From Burkholderia sp. Bp9142 (GTDB taxonomy: Bacteria; Pseudomonadota; Gammaproteobacteria; Burkholderiales; Burkholderiaceae): 64,000 nucleotides of DNA. The position numbers and the translations under genes are program-made. Positions 8,431-16,105 of the stretch are shown here, piece after piece. The notes beneath the pieces are model-generated. The model worked only from the letters and a program-made list of their open reading frames with translations, did not search any database and was not told the DNA's origin. The stretch spans positions 124,001 to 188,000 of the forward strand of contig NZ_QTPP01000010.1 of NCBI RefSeq assembly GCF_003853415.1, given 5' to 3'. The first letter of the stretch is position 1. The number at the start of each line of letters is the position of its first letter.

Positions 8431-9225
8431 CTACGACCGCCACGTCGGCTTGCGCTTCTCCAGGAACGCATCGATCCCCTCGCCGGCGTCTTCTTCCATC
8501 ATGTTGCGCGCCATCACGTCGCCCGCATACGCATACGCGTCGTCGAGCGGCAGTTCGCGCTGATGGTAGAACATCTGCTTGCCGTGGCGCACCGCCGCCG
8601 GGCTCTTCGCAACGATCTCCGCGACCTTGCGCGCGACGGCCGCATCGAGCGCATCCTCGGGCACCGCTTCGTTGACGAGCCCCCACGCGGCGGCCGTCGC
8701 CGCATCGACGAAACGCCCGGTGACGAGCATGTCGAACGCGCGCTTCGCCGACACGTTGCGGCTCAGCGCGACGGCCGGCGTCGAACAGAACAGCCCGACG
8801 TTGATGCCCGACACGGCGAAGCGCGCGGTGTCGGCCGCGATGGCGAGGTCGCACGCGGCGACGAGCTGGCAGCCGGCCGCCGTCGCGACCCCTTGCACGC
8901 GCGCGATCACCGGCACCGGCAATGCGCGCATCGCGAGCATCACGCGGCTGCATTGCGCGAACAGCGTGCGGTAGTAATCGAGTTCGGGCTTGCCGCGCAT
9001 CTGCCGCAGGTCGTGGCCCGCGCAGAACGCCTTGCCCTGCGCGGCCAGCACGACGCAGCGCACGTGCGGATCGGCGGCCAGCGAATCGAACGCGTCCTGC
9101 AGGCTCGCCAGCATCGCCTCCGACAACGCGTTGAACTGTTGCGGCCGGTTCAGCCGCAGCGTGACGACGCCGTCGCGCACGTCACGCAGCAGGATGGGTT
9201 CTGCCGAAGCGGAATTCGAGTCCAT
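8431..9225 (-). CDS. Enoyl-CoA hydratase/isomerase family protein
   Basis: 264 residues of the crotonase fold. Characteristic stretches are LNRPQQFNALSEAM, the CoA-binding/oxyanion AFCAGHDLRQM, and VQGVATAAGCQLVAACDLAIAA with the second oxyanion-hole Gly. The C-terminal YHQRELPLDDAYAYA is typical of enoyl-CoA hydratases near ECHDC3. Where catalytic Glu residues are expected, the match is imperfect (ATAAGCQL in place of AxGGGxEL), so true hydratase activity is uncertain. ATG 9225 follows GGGGA. It is a single gene, with a TGATG-N8-CATCA palindrome at 9251-9268 upstream. Confidence 0.88.
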   Translation of the reverse strand: MDSNSASAEPILLRDVRDGVVTLRLNRPQQFNALSEAMLASLQDAFDSLAADPHVRCVVLAAQGKAFCAGHDLRQMRGKPELDYYRTLFAQCSRVMLAMRALPVPVIARVQGVATAAGCQLVAACDLAIAADTARFAVSGINVGLFCSTPAVALSRNVSAKRAFDMLVTGRFVDAATAAAWGLVNEAVPEDALDAAVARKVAEIVAKSPAAVRHGKQMFYHQRELPLDDAYAYAGDVMARNMMEEDAGEGIDAFLEKRKPTWRS

Positions 9226-9250
9226 GACGTCCCCAATTCGAAAGCGATCG

Positions 9251-9268
9251 TGATGCGATAACACATCA
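9251..9268. promoter_or_regulatory. Inverted repeat upstream of enoyl-CoA hydratase gene
   Basis: TGATG-CGATAACA-CATCA lies 26-43 bp before the start codon, in the only AT-rich part of the region. It is a plausible repressor site; no assigned regulator. Confidence 0.3.
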
Positions 9269-9297
9269 ATATAGTCCAAAGGGGCAGTCCATGGATG

Positions 9298-9313
9298 CCG
9301 GTGCCGGCACCGG
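9298..9313. terminator. GC-rich palindrome at end of chemosensory-like operon
   Basis: CCGGTGCCGGCACCGG is a perfect 16-bp palindrome 14 bp beyond the cheY-like stop codon. No T-tract follows, so it is a weak terminator candidate or an mRNA 3' end stabiliser. Confidence 0.35.
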
Positions 9314-9326
9314 GCCGGCCGTGCGG

Positions 9327-9692
9327 TCAGCCCGCGAGCTTCTTCAGCGCGTCGAGCACCGCGTCGCCCTTGAACGGCTTCACGATCCAGCCCTTCACGC
9401 CGGCGGCCTTGCCGCGCTCCTTCATCGCCGGGCTGCTCTCGGTCGTCAGCATCACGACGTTGACCGACGTGTTCGCCAGTTCGCCGCGAATCTTCTCGAC
9501 CATCGTCAGGCCGTCCATGTTCGGCATGTTCACGTCGCTGATCACGAGGCGCACGCCGGGCGTCGCCTTGAGCTTCGCGAGCCCGTCCTTGCCGTCCACC
9601 GCCGTCGCCACGTCGAGCCCGTGATTGCGCAGGAAACCCGCGACTTCATTGCGCACCGTGCCCGAATCGTCGACCACCAGAATCTTTGCCAT
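9327..9692 (-). CDS. CheY-like single-domain response regulator
   Basis: 121 residues, one receiver domain. Acidic pocket (VVDDS), phospho-acceptor Asp in VISDVNMPNMDG, switch Thr in MLTTES and Lys in VKPFK are all intact, so it should be phosphorylated. ATG 9692 is preceded by AAAGGGGA. It is the last gene of the operon 14422-9327, 36 bp after the receiver-CheX gene. The expected phosphodonor is the CheA-like kinase encoded first in this operon. As a stand-alone receiver it must act by protein-protein contact; its target (motor, pilus or enzyme) is unknown. Confidence 0.93.
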   Translation of the reverse strand: MAKILVVDDSGTVRNEVAGFLRNHGLDVATAVDGKDGLAKLKATPGVRLVISDVNMPNMDGLTMVEKIRGELANTSVNVVMLTTESSPAMKERGKAAGVKGWIVKPFKGDAVLDALKKLAG

Positions 9693-9728
9693 GCCGTATT
9701 CCCCTTTCGTTGTTGCTGACTTCAACCT

Positions 9729-10688
9729 TCAAAACAGTTCGAGCTCGCCCGATTCGACCATCGGCCCCACGTCCTGCACCGATTCGCGGAAATCCTCCGG
9801 CGACCAGCTCAGGCTGAACACGAATCGCTGGTCGAGCCGCACCGACCGCCCCGATGCGGGGTCGGTCATCCGGTACTTGAAACAGAGCTGCGGACAGTCG
9901 CCGCCGAACGAAATGAACTTCTGCTTGTGATTGACGACGAGCGGCACCTGCACCGGATGACGCGCGAGCGCCTCCGCGTCGCCGAGATAGCGGTTCTTGA
10001 ACGCGCCCCACACGAGGTTGGTCAGCTCGCCGAGCACGCTGTTCACGTCGCGGAAATCGGGTGCGCGGCCGTCGTCGCGCGTGCCGCCGATCATGTCGAG
10101 CAGCGGCTGCTCGCTCGTCTGCAGCAGCATGTAGCCGCGGCACCATGCGCTTTCCAGCGCGATCAGGCTGAACACCTCGCCGAAGATGATCTGGTCGCGG
10201 ACGATGCACGGCGTGTCGCGCTCGATCGTCATGCCCGGAAACAGGCTGTCGAGCCGCGCCTCGGTGATCTCCGCGATGCCGCGCACGAGCGCGTTCGGGT
10301 AGTCGCGGCCGAACAGGTATTCGTCGATCGCGCGCTTGAGCGGCGTCAGGTCGTCGGCGGCGTAGGCCGCGCACGCGACGCGCGCGAGCGCATCGGGCAG
10401 CCCGTCGCGCGACGCGTCCGACGCGCGGCGCAGGATGATCGGCAGCTCCGGCCGCAGCGCATCGATCTGCGTCGCGATGATCGCGCTCTCGGCCGGCGAG
10501 CCGCCGTAGTCCTCGGCGAGCAGGATCGCGCCGAGATCGATGTTCGAGCGCAGCACCTTCAGCAGCCGGTTGCGCCGCACGGTCAGGCCGACCAGGTTGT
10601 GCTCGTCGCAGAAGCGCTTGATCGTCGCGGCATGCGCACGGCTGTCGTCGAGCACGAGCACCTTGCTGACGGGTTGGTCTACGGTCAT
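9729..10688 (-). CDS. Receiver-like domain fused to CheX/CheC-type phosphatase domain
   Basis: 319 residues. The N-terminal third (about 7-125) is receiver-like (KVLVLDDSRAHAATIKRF), but where the phospho-acceptor Asp should be it reads ILLAEDYGG, so phosphorylation is doubtful. The C-terminal half is CheX-like: NSVLGELTNLVWG fits the S-x3-E-x2-N active-site pattern of CheC/CheX/FliY phosphatases. The protein ends in SGELELF, the same tail as its neighbour. ATG 10688 is used. Probable role: dephosphorylate the operon's CheY; there is no CheZ gene nearby. Specific name not assigned. Confidence 0.8.
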   Translation of the reverse strand: MTVDQPVSKVLVLDDSRAHAATIKRFCDEHNLVGLTVRRNRLLKVLRSNIDLGAILLAEDYGGSPAESAIIATQIDALRPELPIILRRASDASRDGLPDALARVACAAYAADDLTPLKRAIDEYLFGRDYPNALVRGIAEITEARLDSLFPGMTIERDTPCIVRDQIIFGEVFSLIALESAWCRGYMLLQTSEQPLLDMIGGTRDDGRAPDFRDVNSVLGELTNLVWGAFKNRYLGDAEALARHPVQVPLVVNHKQKFISFGGDCPQLCFKYRMTDPASGRSVRLDQRFVFSLSWSPEDFRESVQDVGPMVESGELELF

Positions 10689-10710
10689 CTCGGGAAGTCC
10701 TCGGAATCGG

Positions 10711-11295
10711 TCAAAACAGTTCGAGCTCACCGCCCGAGTCCACGCTCGCCGCCTCCGGCACGTGGAAATCGACCGGCGCGTTCGCGCACACGCACAGCGT
10801 CGCGCCGATCCGCACGTCGCCGTCGAGCGTCACGTCGTACACGGCCACGTGATCGGGGTTCAGCGCAGGCAGGTAGTCGACGCTCGCGCCGCTCAGCAGG
10901 TAAGGCGTCGACATCCCGAGATTCGGGAACGGCGCGGTCAGCGCCTGGTTGATCGCGCCGCAGCACAGGTTCGCAACTTCCATGAACGCCTCGGGCAGCG
11001 GCCGCTGCGTGCTCGCGCCGGGCGCCGCCGCGGCGAAATGACGGCGCGTCGGATCGTCGTCGCGAAAGCGCAACGCGAGCAGCAACCGGAAATGCAGTGC
11101 CGAGATCGTCAGCACCGCGACGTGCTCGGGCACCTTCGGCGTCGCGTGCGACTTCATGCGAGACGGATCGTGCGACGCGTCGTGCGCATCGCCGGCGGCC
11201 GGCCGGATCTCGCACGCGCCGCCGGACGCGAGCCGCGTGCGCGCCGCGTCGAAGAAGATCCGCTCGAAACCAGCCCGGGCCTGCACACTGATCAC
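10711..11295 (-). CDS. CheX-like phosphatase-type protein with ELELF tail
   Basis: 194 residues. Residues about 95-190 resemble the CheX/CheC fold; EAFMEVANLCCGAINQAL carries the E-x2-N core with Glu instead of Asp/Ser four residues earlier. The first 60 residues are poorly conserved-looking. It ends in GGELELF, and the last 18 nt including the stop are identical to those of the adjacent receiver-CheX gene. The start is GTG 11295, overlapping the previous gene's TGA (GTGA). Probable partner or phosphatase of the CheY-like protein; it could instead be a non-catalytic scaffold. Confidence 0.7.
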   Translation of the reverse strand: MISVQARAGFERIFFDAARTRLASGGACEIRPAAGDAHDASHDPSRMKSHATPKVPEHVAVLTISALHFRLLLALRFRDDDPTRRHFAAAAPGASTQRPLPEAFMEVANLCCGAINQALTAPFPNLGMSTPYLLSGASVDYLPALNPDHVAVYDVTLDGDVRIGATLCVCANAPVDFHVPEAASVDSGGELELF

Positions 11296-12038
11296 GCCGC
11301 CGCTCCTTCGAGCCGCGCATGCAGCTGCCCGGCCAGCGTCTCGACCGTCGCGAGCGCGGCCGTGATCATCTTGCCGCCGGCCTGGATGTCCTGGAACGTC
11401 GCGGCCGTCACGAGATCGTTGCGGTTCAGGCTGTCGCGATAGCTGTTCGACAGTTGCTGCGAGCGCGCGGCGAGTCCGCGCACCTCGCTCGCGACGATCG
11501 AGAAGCCGCGCCCGGCCGTGCCCGCGCGCGCGGCTTCGATCGACGCGTTCAGCGACACGATCGACACGTGCGCGACGATCGCCGACAGTTCCTGGTTCTT
11601 CGTGCGCATGTCCTGGTTCTGCGTGGTCAGCGAGATCATCTGCTCGTGCCAGCGCTCGAACGTGCCGGCCAGCCCGCGCAGCCGCGCCGCTTCGTCGGCG
11701 AGTTTCGTCGCATGCTGCGAAAGTGTCGCGCGCTCGGCCGCGAGCGCCTGCAGCGCGTCGCGCTGCTCACCGGTGCCGGCCGCCTCGCGGGCCAGCGCTT
11801 CCTCGAGCTCCGCTTCCCGGCGCGCCCATGCCTGCGCCGCTTCGGCGTGTGCGGCGACGGCTTCATCGGCCCGCGCATCGGCCGCGCCGAGCACATCGCG
11901 CAATGCATCCGCTTCGCGCGTCATCGCGGCAACGAGCCGCGCTCGCGTGACGCGACACACGATCGCGGCGATCGCCGCGACCACCAGGCCGCCCGCCAGC
12001 GCGGCGCCGATCGGGATCATCCACGCTTGCACGGTCAT
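11292..12038 (-). CDS. Single-TM, short methyl-accepting-chemotaxis-like signalling protein
   Basis: 248 residues. One hydrophobic segment (about 6-28) is followed by a long Ala/Glu/Arg coiled coil (35-130) and then an MCP hairpin-like part. The latter holds IVAHVSIVSLNASIEAARAG and GRGFSIVASEVRGLAARS, close to the conserved chemoreceptor tip. There is no periplasmic sensor domain, no HAMP and little methylation region. It overlaps the kinase gene by 4 bp (ATGA) and the next gene by GTGA. It probably clusters or activates the kinase from the inner membrane in place of a full receptor (inference). Confidence 0.85.
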   Translation of the reverse strand: MTVQAWMIPIGAALAGGLVVAAIAAIVCRVTRARLVAAMTREADALRDVLGAADARADEAVAAHAEAAQAWARREAELEEALAREAAGTGEQRDALQALAAERATLSQHATKLADEAARLRGLAGTFERWHEQMISLTTQNQDMRTKNQELSAIVAHVSIVSLNASIEAARAGTAGRGFSIVASEVRGLAARSQQLSNSYRDSLNRNDLVTAATFQDIQAGGKMITAALATVETLAGQLHARLEGAAA

Positions 12039-14422
12039 TCCGCCACGTCGACGTTCGCGATGCCGGCACGTGCTCGCGGCGCGGCGTCATGCGCGGCGCC
12101 GTCCGCCGCGAAACGCGCCGGCAGCGACACGATCGTCTCGAACGCGCGATACGGCGAGCCGACGCGATCGTCGGTGAAGCGCAGCGCGATGTCGCCGCCG
12201 TCGCGCTTCAGGAAGTTGCGCACCGCGTCCATCCCGACGCCGCGCCCTGACACCTCGGTCACCGCGCGCGCAGTCGAGAAGCCCGGACGGAAAATCAGCT
12301 CGGCCACCGCTTCGTCGCTCAGCGCGGTTTCGTTGCCGGCATCGATCCAGCCGCGCTCGCGCGCGATCCCGCGAATCCGGTCGAGCGCGAGGCCGCGGCC
12401 GTCGTCGCCGAGCACGAAGCGCAGCGCACCGTCCTCGACGTCGACCGCGATGTCGATCTTGCCGGCCGGCGCCTTGCCGGCCGCGCGACGCTCGTCGGAC
12501 GTTTCGATCCCGTGGTCGATCGCATTGCGCAGCAGGTGCATGAACACGTTCTTCAGCGTCGCGCCGATCTCGCTGCGCACGCGATGGCCGTTGCTGTCGA
12601 TATGCACGACGGGTGCCGGCTTGCCGAGTTCGGCCGCGAGCGACGGCAGCGACTCGATCACGCCGCCCAACGCATCGCCGATGCCCTGCGTGCCGAACTG
12701 GCTCAGCAGGCGGCGCACCGAATCGCGCGCCGCGTGCCAGTCGCCCGCGTTCGCCGGATCGGCACCATCGAGCATGCGCAGGCTCTCGCTGATGTGCGCG
12801 CGCTCGACCATCAGGTAGTCGGCGCCGCCATGCGCCGGTTCGCCGTGGCGGCCGAGCGTGACCGCGTTGATCGTCGCGTAGTGGTCGACCGCCTCGCGCA
12901 CGCGGGCCAGGTCGTCCATCAGCGCATCGCGGTTCCACTCGGGGCCGCCGTCCGCGCGGCGCAGCGATTCGTACGCCTGCTCCGCTTCATGCACGATGTT
13001 GGTCAGGTGCTGAAGGCTGTACGTGCGCGCATTGCCCTTGATCGTATGCATGTTGCGGAACAGCGCCGCGACGATCGAGTGATCCGCGCGTTCGTGCTGG
13101 CGGATCATCCGCTCGTTCTCGCTGAGGAAACCCTTCGCGCTGTGCACGAAGTCGTGGAACTTGTCCTGGCTGATCGACAGGATCTCGCCGATCATCTCGA
13201 GGCGGCGCTGCTGCTCGCCGGCCTGCGCGGTCAGCTCGCGGATCTCGGTCACGTCGCGCACGCACAGCATCAGCCGCACGACCGTGTCGGTCTCGTCGGT
13301 GATCGCCGACCAGCTCAGGTCGAGCCATTTCTCGCGGCCGTCCGGCATCCGCTTCGCGACTTCGTTGACGAGCAGGTGCTCGTTGAACGCGAAGTTCATG
13401 CTGTCCTCGCCGAGGCATGCATGTACGGCCGCGTCGACCTGCGAACGCGCATCCGCGCCGATGCTCGAATCGTCGAACACGAGCGCCATCAGGTCGCGCC
13501 CGGCGATGTCGCTCGTCTCGAAGATGGTTTCGAGGTAAGCCGAATACTCCGCATGCACGACGCCGCCTTCGACGACGGTCAGGATCCCCTGCTGCATGTT
13601 CTGCAGCATCGCCTGGATATCCGCCGTCTTCTGCTTCAGTTGCGCGGCGTTCTCCTGGATCTTCTCGATCATCCCGTTGAACGCGACGATCGAATGGCCG
13701 ATCTCGTCCATCCGGCCCACCGGCACGCGGCGCGTGAAGTCCTGGCGCGTCGCGATCTCGCTCATCGCCGTCTGCATCCCGATCAGCGGGCGCGTGATCT
13801 GGCGGTACAGCACGAAGCCGAGCGCGGTCAGCAGCACGACGACCGTGCCCGCGACAGCCGCGATCGCGGTCGCCGTCGTCGACAGCATGCCGTTCAGCGC
13901 GCGGATCGCGTCGTCCTTCTGGCGGTTCTTCTCGACGCGCAGCGTGTCGACGATGCTTTCGAGTTCGTCGCGATACTGCGCGACGTTCGCGAACAGGTAC
14001 GCCTGCGCCATCTCCGGCTTGCCGCCGGCCTTCATCTTCACGGTGTCGTCGATCGCCGCGAAGTAGTTCGCGGCGCTGTCCTTCGCCTGCTCGACGAGGC
14101 CTTGCTGCGCCTGCCCGACCGCCGATTTCGCCTGCGCGTCGAGCGCCGTGCGCAGCGCGCCCTGCTTCGCCTTCAACTCGTCGCGCGCCTGCGCGGCGGT
14201 ATTCGCGTCGGGCGCGTAGACGAGTGTCATCGTCGCGATCTGGATGTTTTTCACGTCCGCGACGAGATCAGCCGACGCGAGCGCGCTCGGCACGATTCCC
14301 TGGGTAACCTGACGCACCTCGGACGCGCTCTTGCGCGTCTGGTACACGGCGTACACGCCGATCGCGGACAGCGCGAAAAACGTCAGGACGACTAGCAGCG
14401 TAATGCGATGACGGATGGTCAT
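12035..14422 (-). CDS. Membrane CheA-like histidine kinase (sensor-HAMP-PAS-Hpt-HATPase)
   Basis: 795 residues. TM1 at about 8-28, a helical periplasmic sensor (30-185), TM2 (about 187-210), HAMP (RQITRPLIGMQTAMSEIA), a PAS-like region (about 280-395), an Hpt/P1 domain with LFRNMHTIKGNARTYSL (phospho-His) near 460, and a CheA-type HATPase: N box LLRNAIDHGIE, DDGRGLALD, GRGVGMDAV. It lacks the CheW-like P5 domain and a clear P3 dimerisation domain. Thus one polypeptide appears to sense, dimerise and phosphorylate its own Hpt His. It is the first gene of a five-gene overlapping operon. Signal unknown. Confidence 0.88.
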   Translation of the reverse strand: MTIRHRITLLVVLTFFALSAIGVYAVYQTRKSASEVRQVTQGIVPSALASADLVADVKNIQIATMTLVYAPDANTAAQARDELKAKQGALRTALDAQAKSAVGQAQQGLVEQAKDSAANYFAAIDDTVKMKAGGKPEMAQAYLFANVAQYRDELESIVDTLRVEKNRQKDDAIRALNGMLSTTATAIAAVAGTVVVLLTALGFVLYRQITRPLIGMQTAMSEIATRQDFTRRVPVGRMDEIGHSIVAFNGMIEKIQENAAQLKQKTADIQAMLQNMQQGILTVVEGGVVHAEYSAYLETIFETSDIAGRDLMALVFDDSSIGADARSQVDAAVHACLGEDSMNFAFNEHLLVNEVAKRMPDGREKWLDLSWSAITDETDTVVRLMLCVRDVTEIRELTAQAGEQQRRLEMIGEILSISQDKFHDFVHSAKGFLSENERMIRQHERADHSIVAALFRNMHTIKGNARTYSLQHLTNIVHEAEQAYESLRRADGGPEWNRDALMDDLARVREAVDHYATINAVTLGRHGEPAHGGADYLMVERAHISESLRMLDGADPANAGDWHAARDSVRRLLSQFGTQGIGDALGGVIESLPSLAAELGKPAPVVHIDSNGHRVRSEIGATLKNVFMHLLRNAIDHGIETSDERRAAGKAPAGKIDIAVDVEDGALRFVLGDDGRGLALDRIRGIARERGWIDAGNETALSDEAVAELIFRPGFSTARAVTEVSGRGVGMDAVRNFLKRDGGDIALRFTDDRVGSPYRAFETIVSLPARFAADGAAHDAAPRARAGIANVDVAE

Positions 14423-14808
14423 GAGTACAACTCCCCGCAGCGATCCGGCTTCAATCGCCTTCTGGCCTATTGAAAGAATATGAGCGCCGAATTATCGGGG
14501 ATGGTGTATGACCGTCCGATGACTGAAAATCAATCGGTCATTGAGGAAATCGCAATGAATAATTGCAGCGTGAAAATCCTAAAGTTTTTCTCGAATCGGC
14601 CGTTAACTTCTGGCCGGCATGACCTGGCGGGGCTGCCCGGCAGCCTGCGATAAACGAATCCGGATATTCATTCTTTTATTCATGATCCGGCAATTCAATC
14701 CGGTCAAATACCGGTAAAACGTTTGCGCATTATCTTCGAATCGAATCGGTCATGCAGTCCTTTACGTACGATGACGCGAGCCGTCTCACCGGCCGGCGCC
14801 ATCGCCGT
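14423..14808. other. Intergenic region upstream of chemosensory-like operon, 386 bp
   Basis: This is AT-richer than its surroundings and should hold the promoter of the kinase operon (minus). It contains the inverted repeats ATGACCG (14508-14514)/CGGTCAT (14535-14541) and CCGGT-CAAAT-ACCGG (14700-14714). Where a VapC toxin should follow vapB (minus strand, below 14809), no toxin-like reading frame exists. No other gene is seen. Confidence 0.45.
14508..14541. promoter_or_regulatory. Inverted repeat ATGACCG-N20-CGGTCAT
   Basis: Two perfect 7-bp arms lie about 86-119 bp upstream of the kinase start codon. Position and symmetry fit an operator; the binding protein is unknown. Confidence 0.35.
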
Positions 14809-15114
14809 TCACGGATCGAGCGCGATGTCGCCCTGCGAGCCCACCCGCTCGCGATCGCAATCCGCGCCGGTTGCCCCATGACTCGCCAATCCCGGCCGCT
14901 CCTGAGCGGCAGGCTCGGTTGCCGCGGCGACCTCGAAATCGGCGTCAACCGGGCCGATCAACGGTGTCAGCCATGCCCAGTCTTGCGGCACCGGTTCGAG
15001 AATGACAGACGCGCCGTGCCGACGAATCCGGACCTCCGTTGTATCGAAGCGGAAATCCTTCGGCAAGCGGACGGCCTGCGATCCACCATGCTTGAAAAGC
15101 TTGGCAGTCTCCAT
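14809..15114 (-). CDS. vapB: Orphan VapB-type antitoxin (AbrB/SpoVT fold)
   Basis: 101 residues. The N-terminus METAKLFKHGGSQAVRLPKDFRF is the standard swapped-hairpin DNA-binding domain of VapB antitoxins, followed by a toxin-binding tail (PVPQDWAWLTPLIG). Family members normally end soon after residues matching ERPGL (about 75); here the frame runs on for about 26 unrelated residues, which suggests that the original 3' end and the overlapping vapC toxin gene were lost. A promoter-like pair and direct repeats sit at 15128-15156. It is likely a remnant or a stand-alone regulator. Confidence 0.8.
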   Translation of the reverse strand: METAKLFKHGGSQAVRLPKDFRFDTTEVRIRRHGASVILEPVPQDWAWLTPLIGPVDADFEVAAATEPAAQERPGLASHGATGADCDRERVGSQGDIALDP

Positions 15115-15127
15115 CTCCCAACCCCAT

Positions 15128-15156
15128 GTATCTACAAAACGTATCTATTTTTTCAA
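15128..15156 (-). promoter_or_regulatory. vapB promoter and TAGATAC direct repeats
   Basis: On the minus strand TTGAAA (15156-15151) is followed after 16 bp by TAGATA (15134-15129). TAGATAC occurs twice, 13 bp apart (15147-15141 and 15134-15128). Toxin-antitoxin promoters are normally autoregulated through such repeats, so this may be the VapB operator. Confidence 0.5.
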
Positions 15157-15377
15157 CTATGGGTTGCGATGACGAGTCATCCGGCTGGCATATTGACCAT
15201 AACCAGTCGCCCTACCGGCAAATTTGCTCGTACACGATACAACTAGCTGCCCCCAATATCCGATACCGTGGGCCCCGCATTCATTCCATCCAGGAAACAA
15301 TCAATCGCCATCCGGCGATTCACCTCCCCGCCTGCGCCCTCTAGACTATCGGATCGATCTCCCACCGGACCCACGCC

Positions 15378-16067
15378 ATGACCGACGTCCTGCCGCTGAC
15401 CACCGACTCCGAATCCGGCCTCCAGTACCGGCTGCGCCCGGCCGCCGGACAACCCACGGGCCGCCTGTTGCTGCTGCACGGCGTCGGCGGCAACGAAACC
15501 AACCTGCTGAACCTGGCCAGCATGATCGATCCGCGCATCGAAATCGCGTTCGTGCGCGGCCCGCTGACGTTCGGCCCCGATCAGCACGCGTGGTTTCCGG
15601 TGCGCTTCGGACCCAACGGCCCCGAAATCGACGCGGCCCGCGCGGATGCGAGCCGCGTGCAACTGATTGCGCTGCTGCGCGCGTTGCGCGCCCGGGATGA
15701 CGCAAACGAAAGCCCCGTCTTGCCGGCCGTGATCGCCGGCTTCAGCCAGGGCGGCATCATGAGCGCGAGCGTCGCGCTCACGTCGCCGGCCGACGTCGCC
15801 GCATTCGCGGTGCTGTGCGGGCGCATCCTGCCGGAGATCGATCCGCTGATCGCGTCGCGCGATGCATTGAGCCTGCTGCACGCGCTGGTGGTGCACGGCC
15901 GCTTCGACGACAAGCTGCCGGTCGCGTGGGCCAATACGGCCGACGCGAAGCTGACGTCGCTCGGCGTCGCGCACGATACGCGGATCTACGACGCGGGCCA
16001 TGAACTGACGCCGGAGATGGCCGGCGACTTCAGCCGCTGGGTATTCGCACGCACCGGATTGAACTGA
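15378..16067 (+). CDS. Alpha/beta-hydrolase (phospholipase/carboxylesterase type)
   Basis: 229 residues, no signal peptide, so cytoplasmic. The fold is shown by LLLLHGVGGNETNLL (oxyanion region), the nucleophile elbow AGFSQGG (Ser), Asp in VVHGRFDD and His in IYDAGHELTP, in the normal order. This matches the phospholipase/carboxylesterase group (Pfam Abhydrolase_2). Physiological substrate unknown. It is a single gene; its 3' end faces ansP across a perfect hairpin at 16078-16097. Confidence 0.9.
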   Translation: MTDVLPLTTDSESGLQYRLRPAAGQPTGRLLLLHGVGGNETNLLNLASMIDPRIEIAFVRGPLTFGPDQHAWFPVRFGPNGPEIDAARADASRVQLIALLRALRARDDANESPVLPAVIAGFSQGGIMSASVALTSPADVAAFAVLCGRILPEIDPLIASRDALSLLHALVVHGRFDDKLPVAWANTADAKLTSLGVAHDTRIYDAGHELTPEMAGDFSRWVFARTGLN

Positions 16068-16077
16068 ACTGAGCGCA

Positions 16078-16097
16078 CCGGGCGGCCGACCGCCCGG
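16078..16097. terminator. Bidirectional hairpin between convergent genes
   Basis: CCGGGCGG-CCGA-CCGCCCGG, a perfect 8-bp stem with a 4-nt loop, sits midway between the stops of the esterase (16067) and ansP (16106). There is no long T-tract on either side, so termination efficiency is uncertain. Confidence 0.5.
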
Positions 16098-16105
16098 GCA
16101 TATCG

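Noticed and set aside
14730..14948. Possible VapC toxin downstream of vapB
   Set aside because: The frame is Arg/Ser-rich and lacks the PIN-domain start and Asp residues; it is a GC-rich shadow frame.
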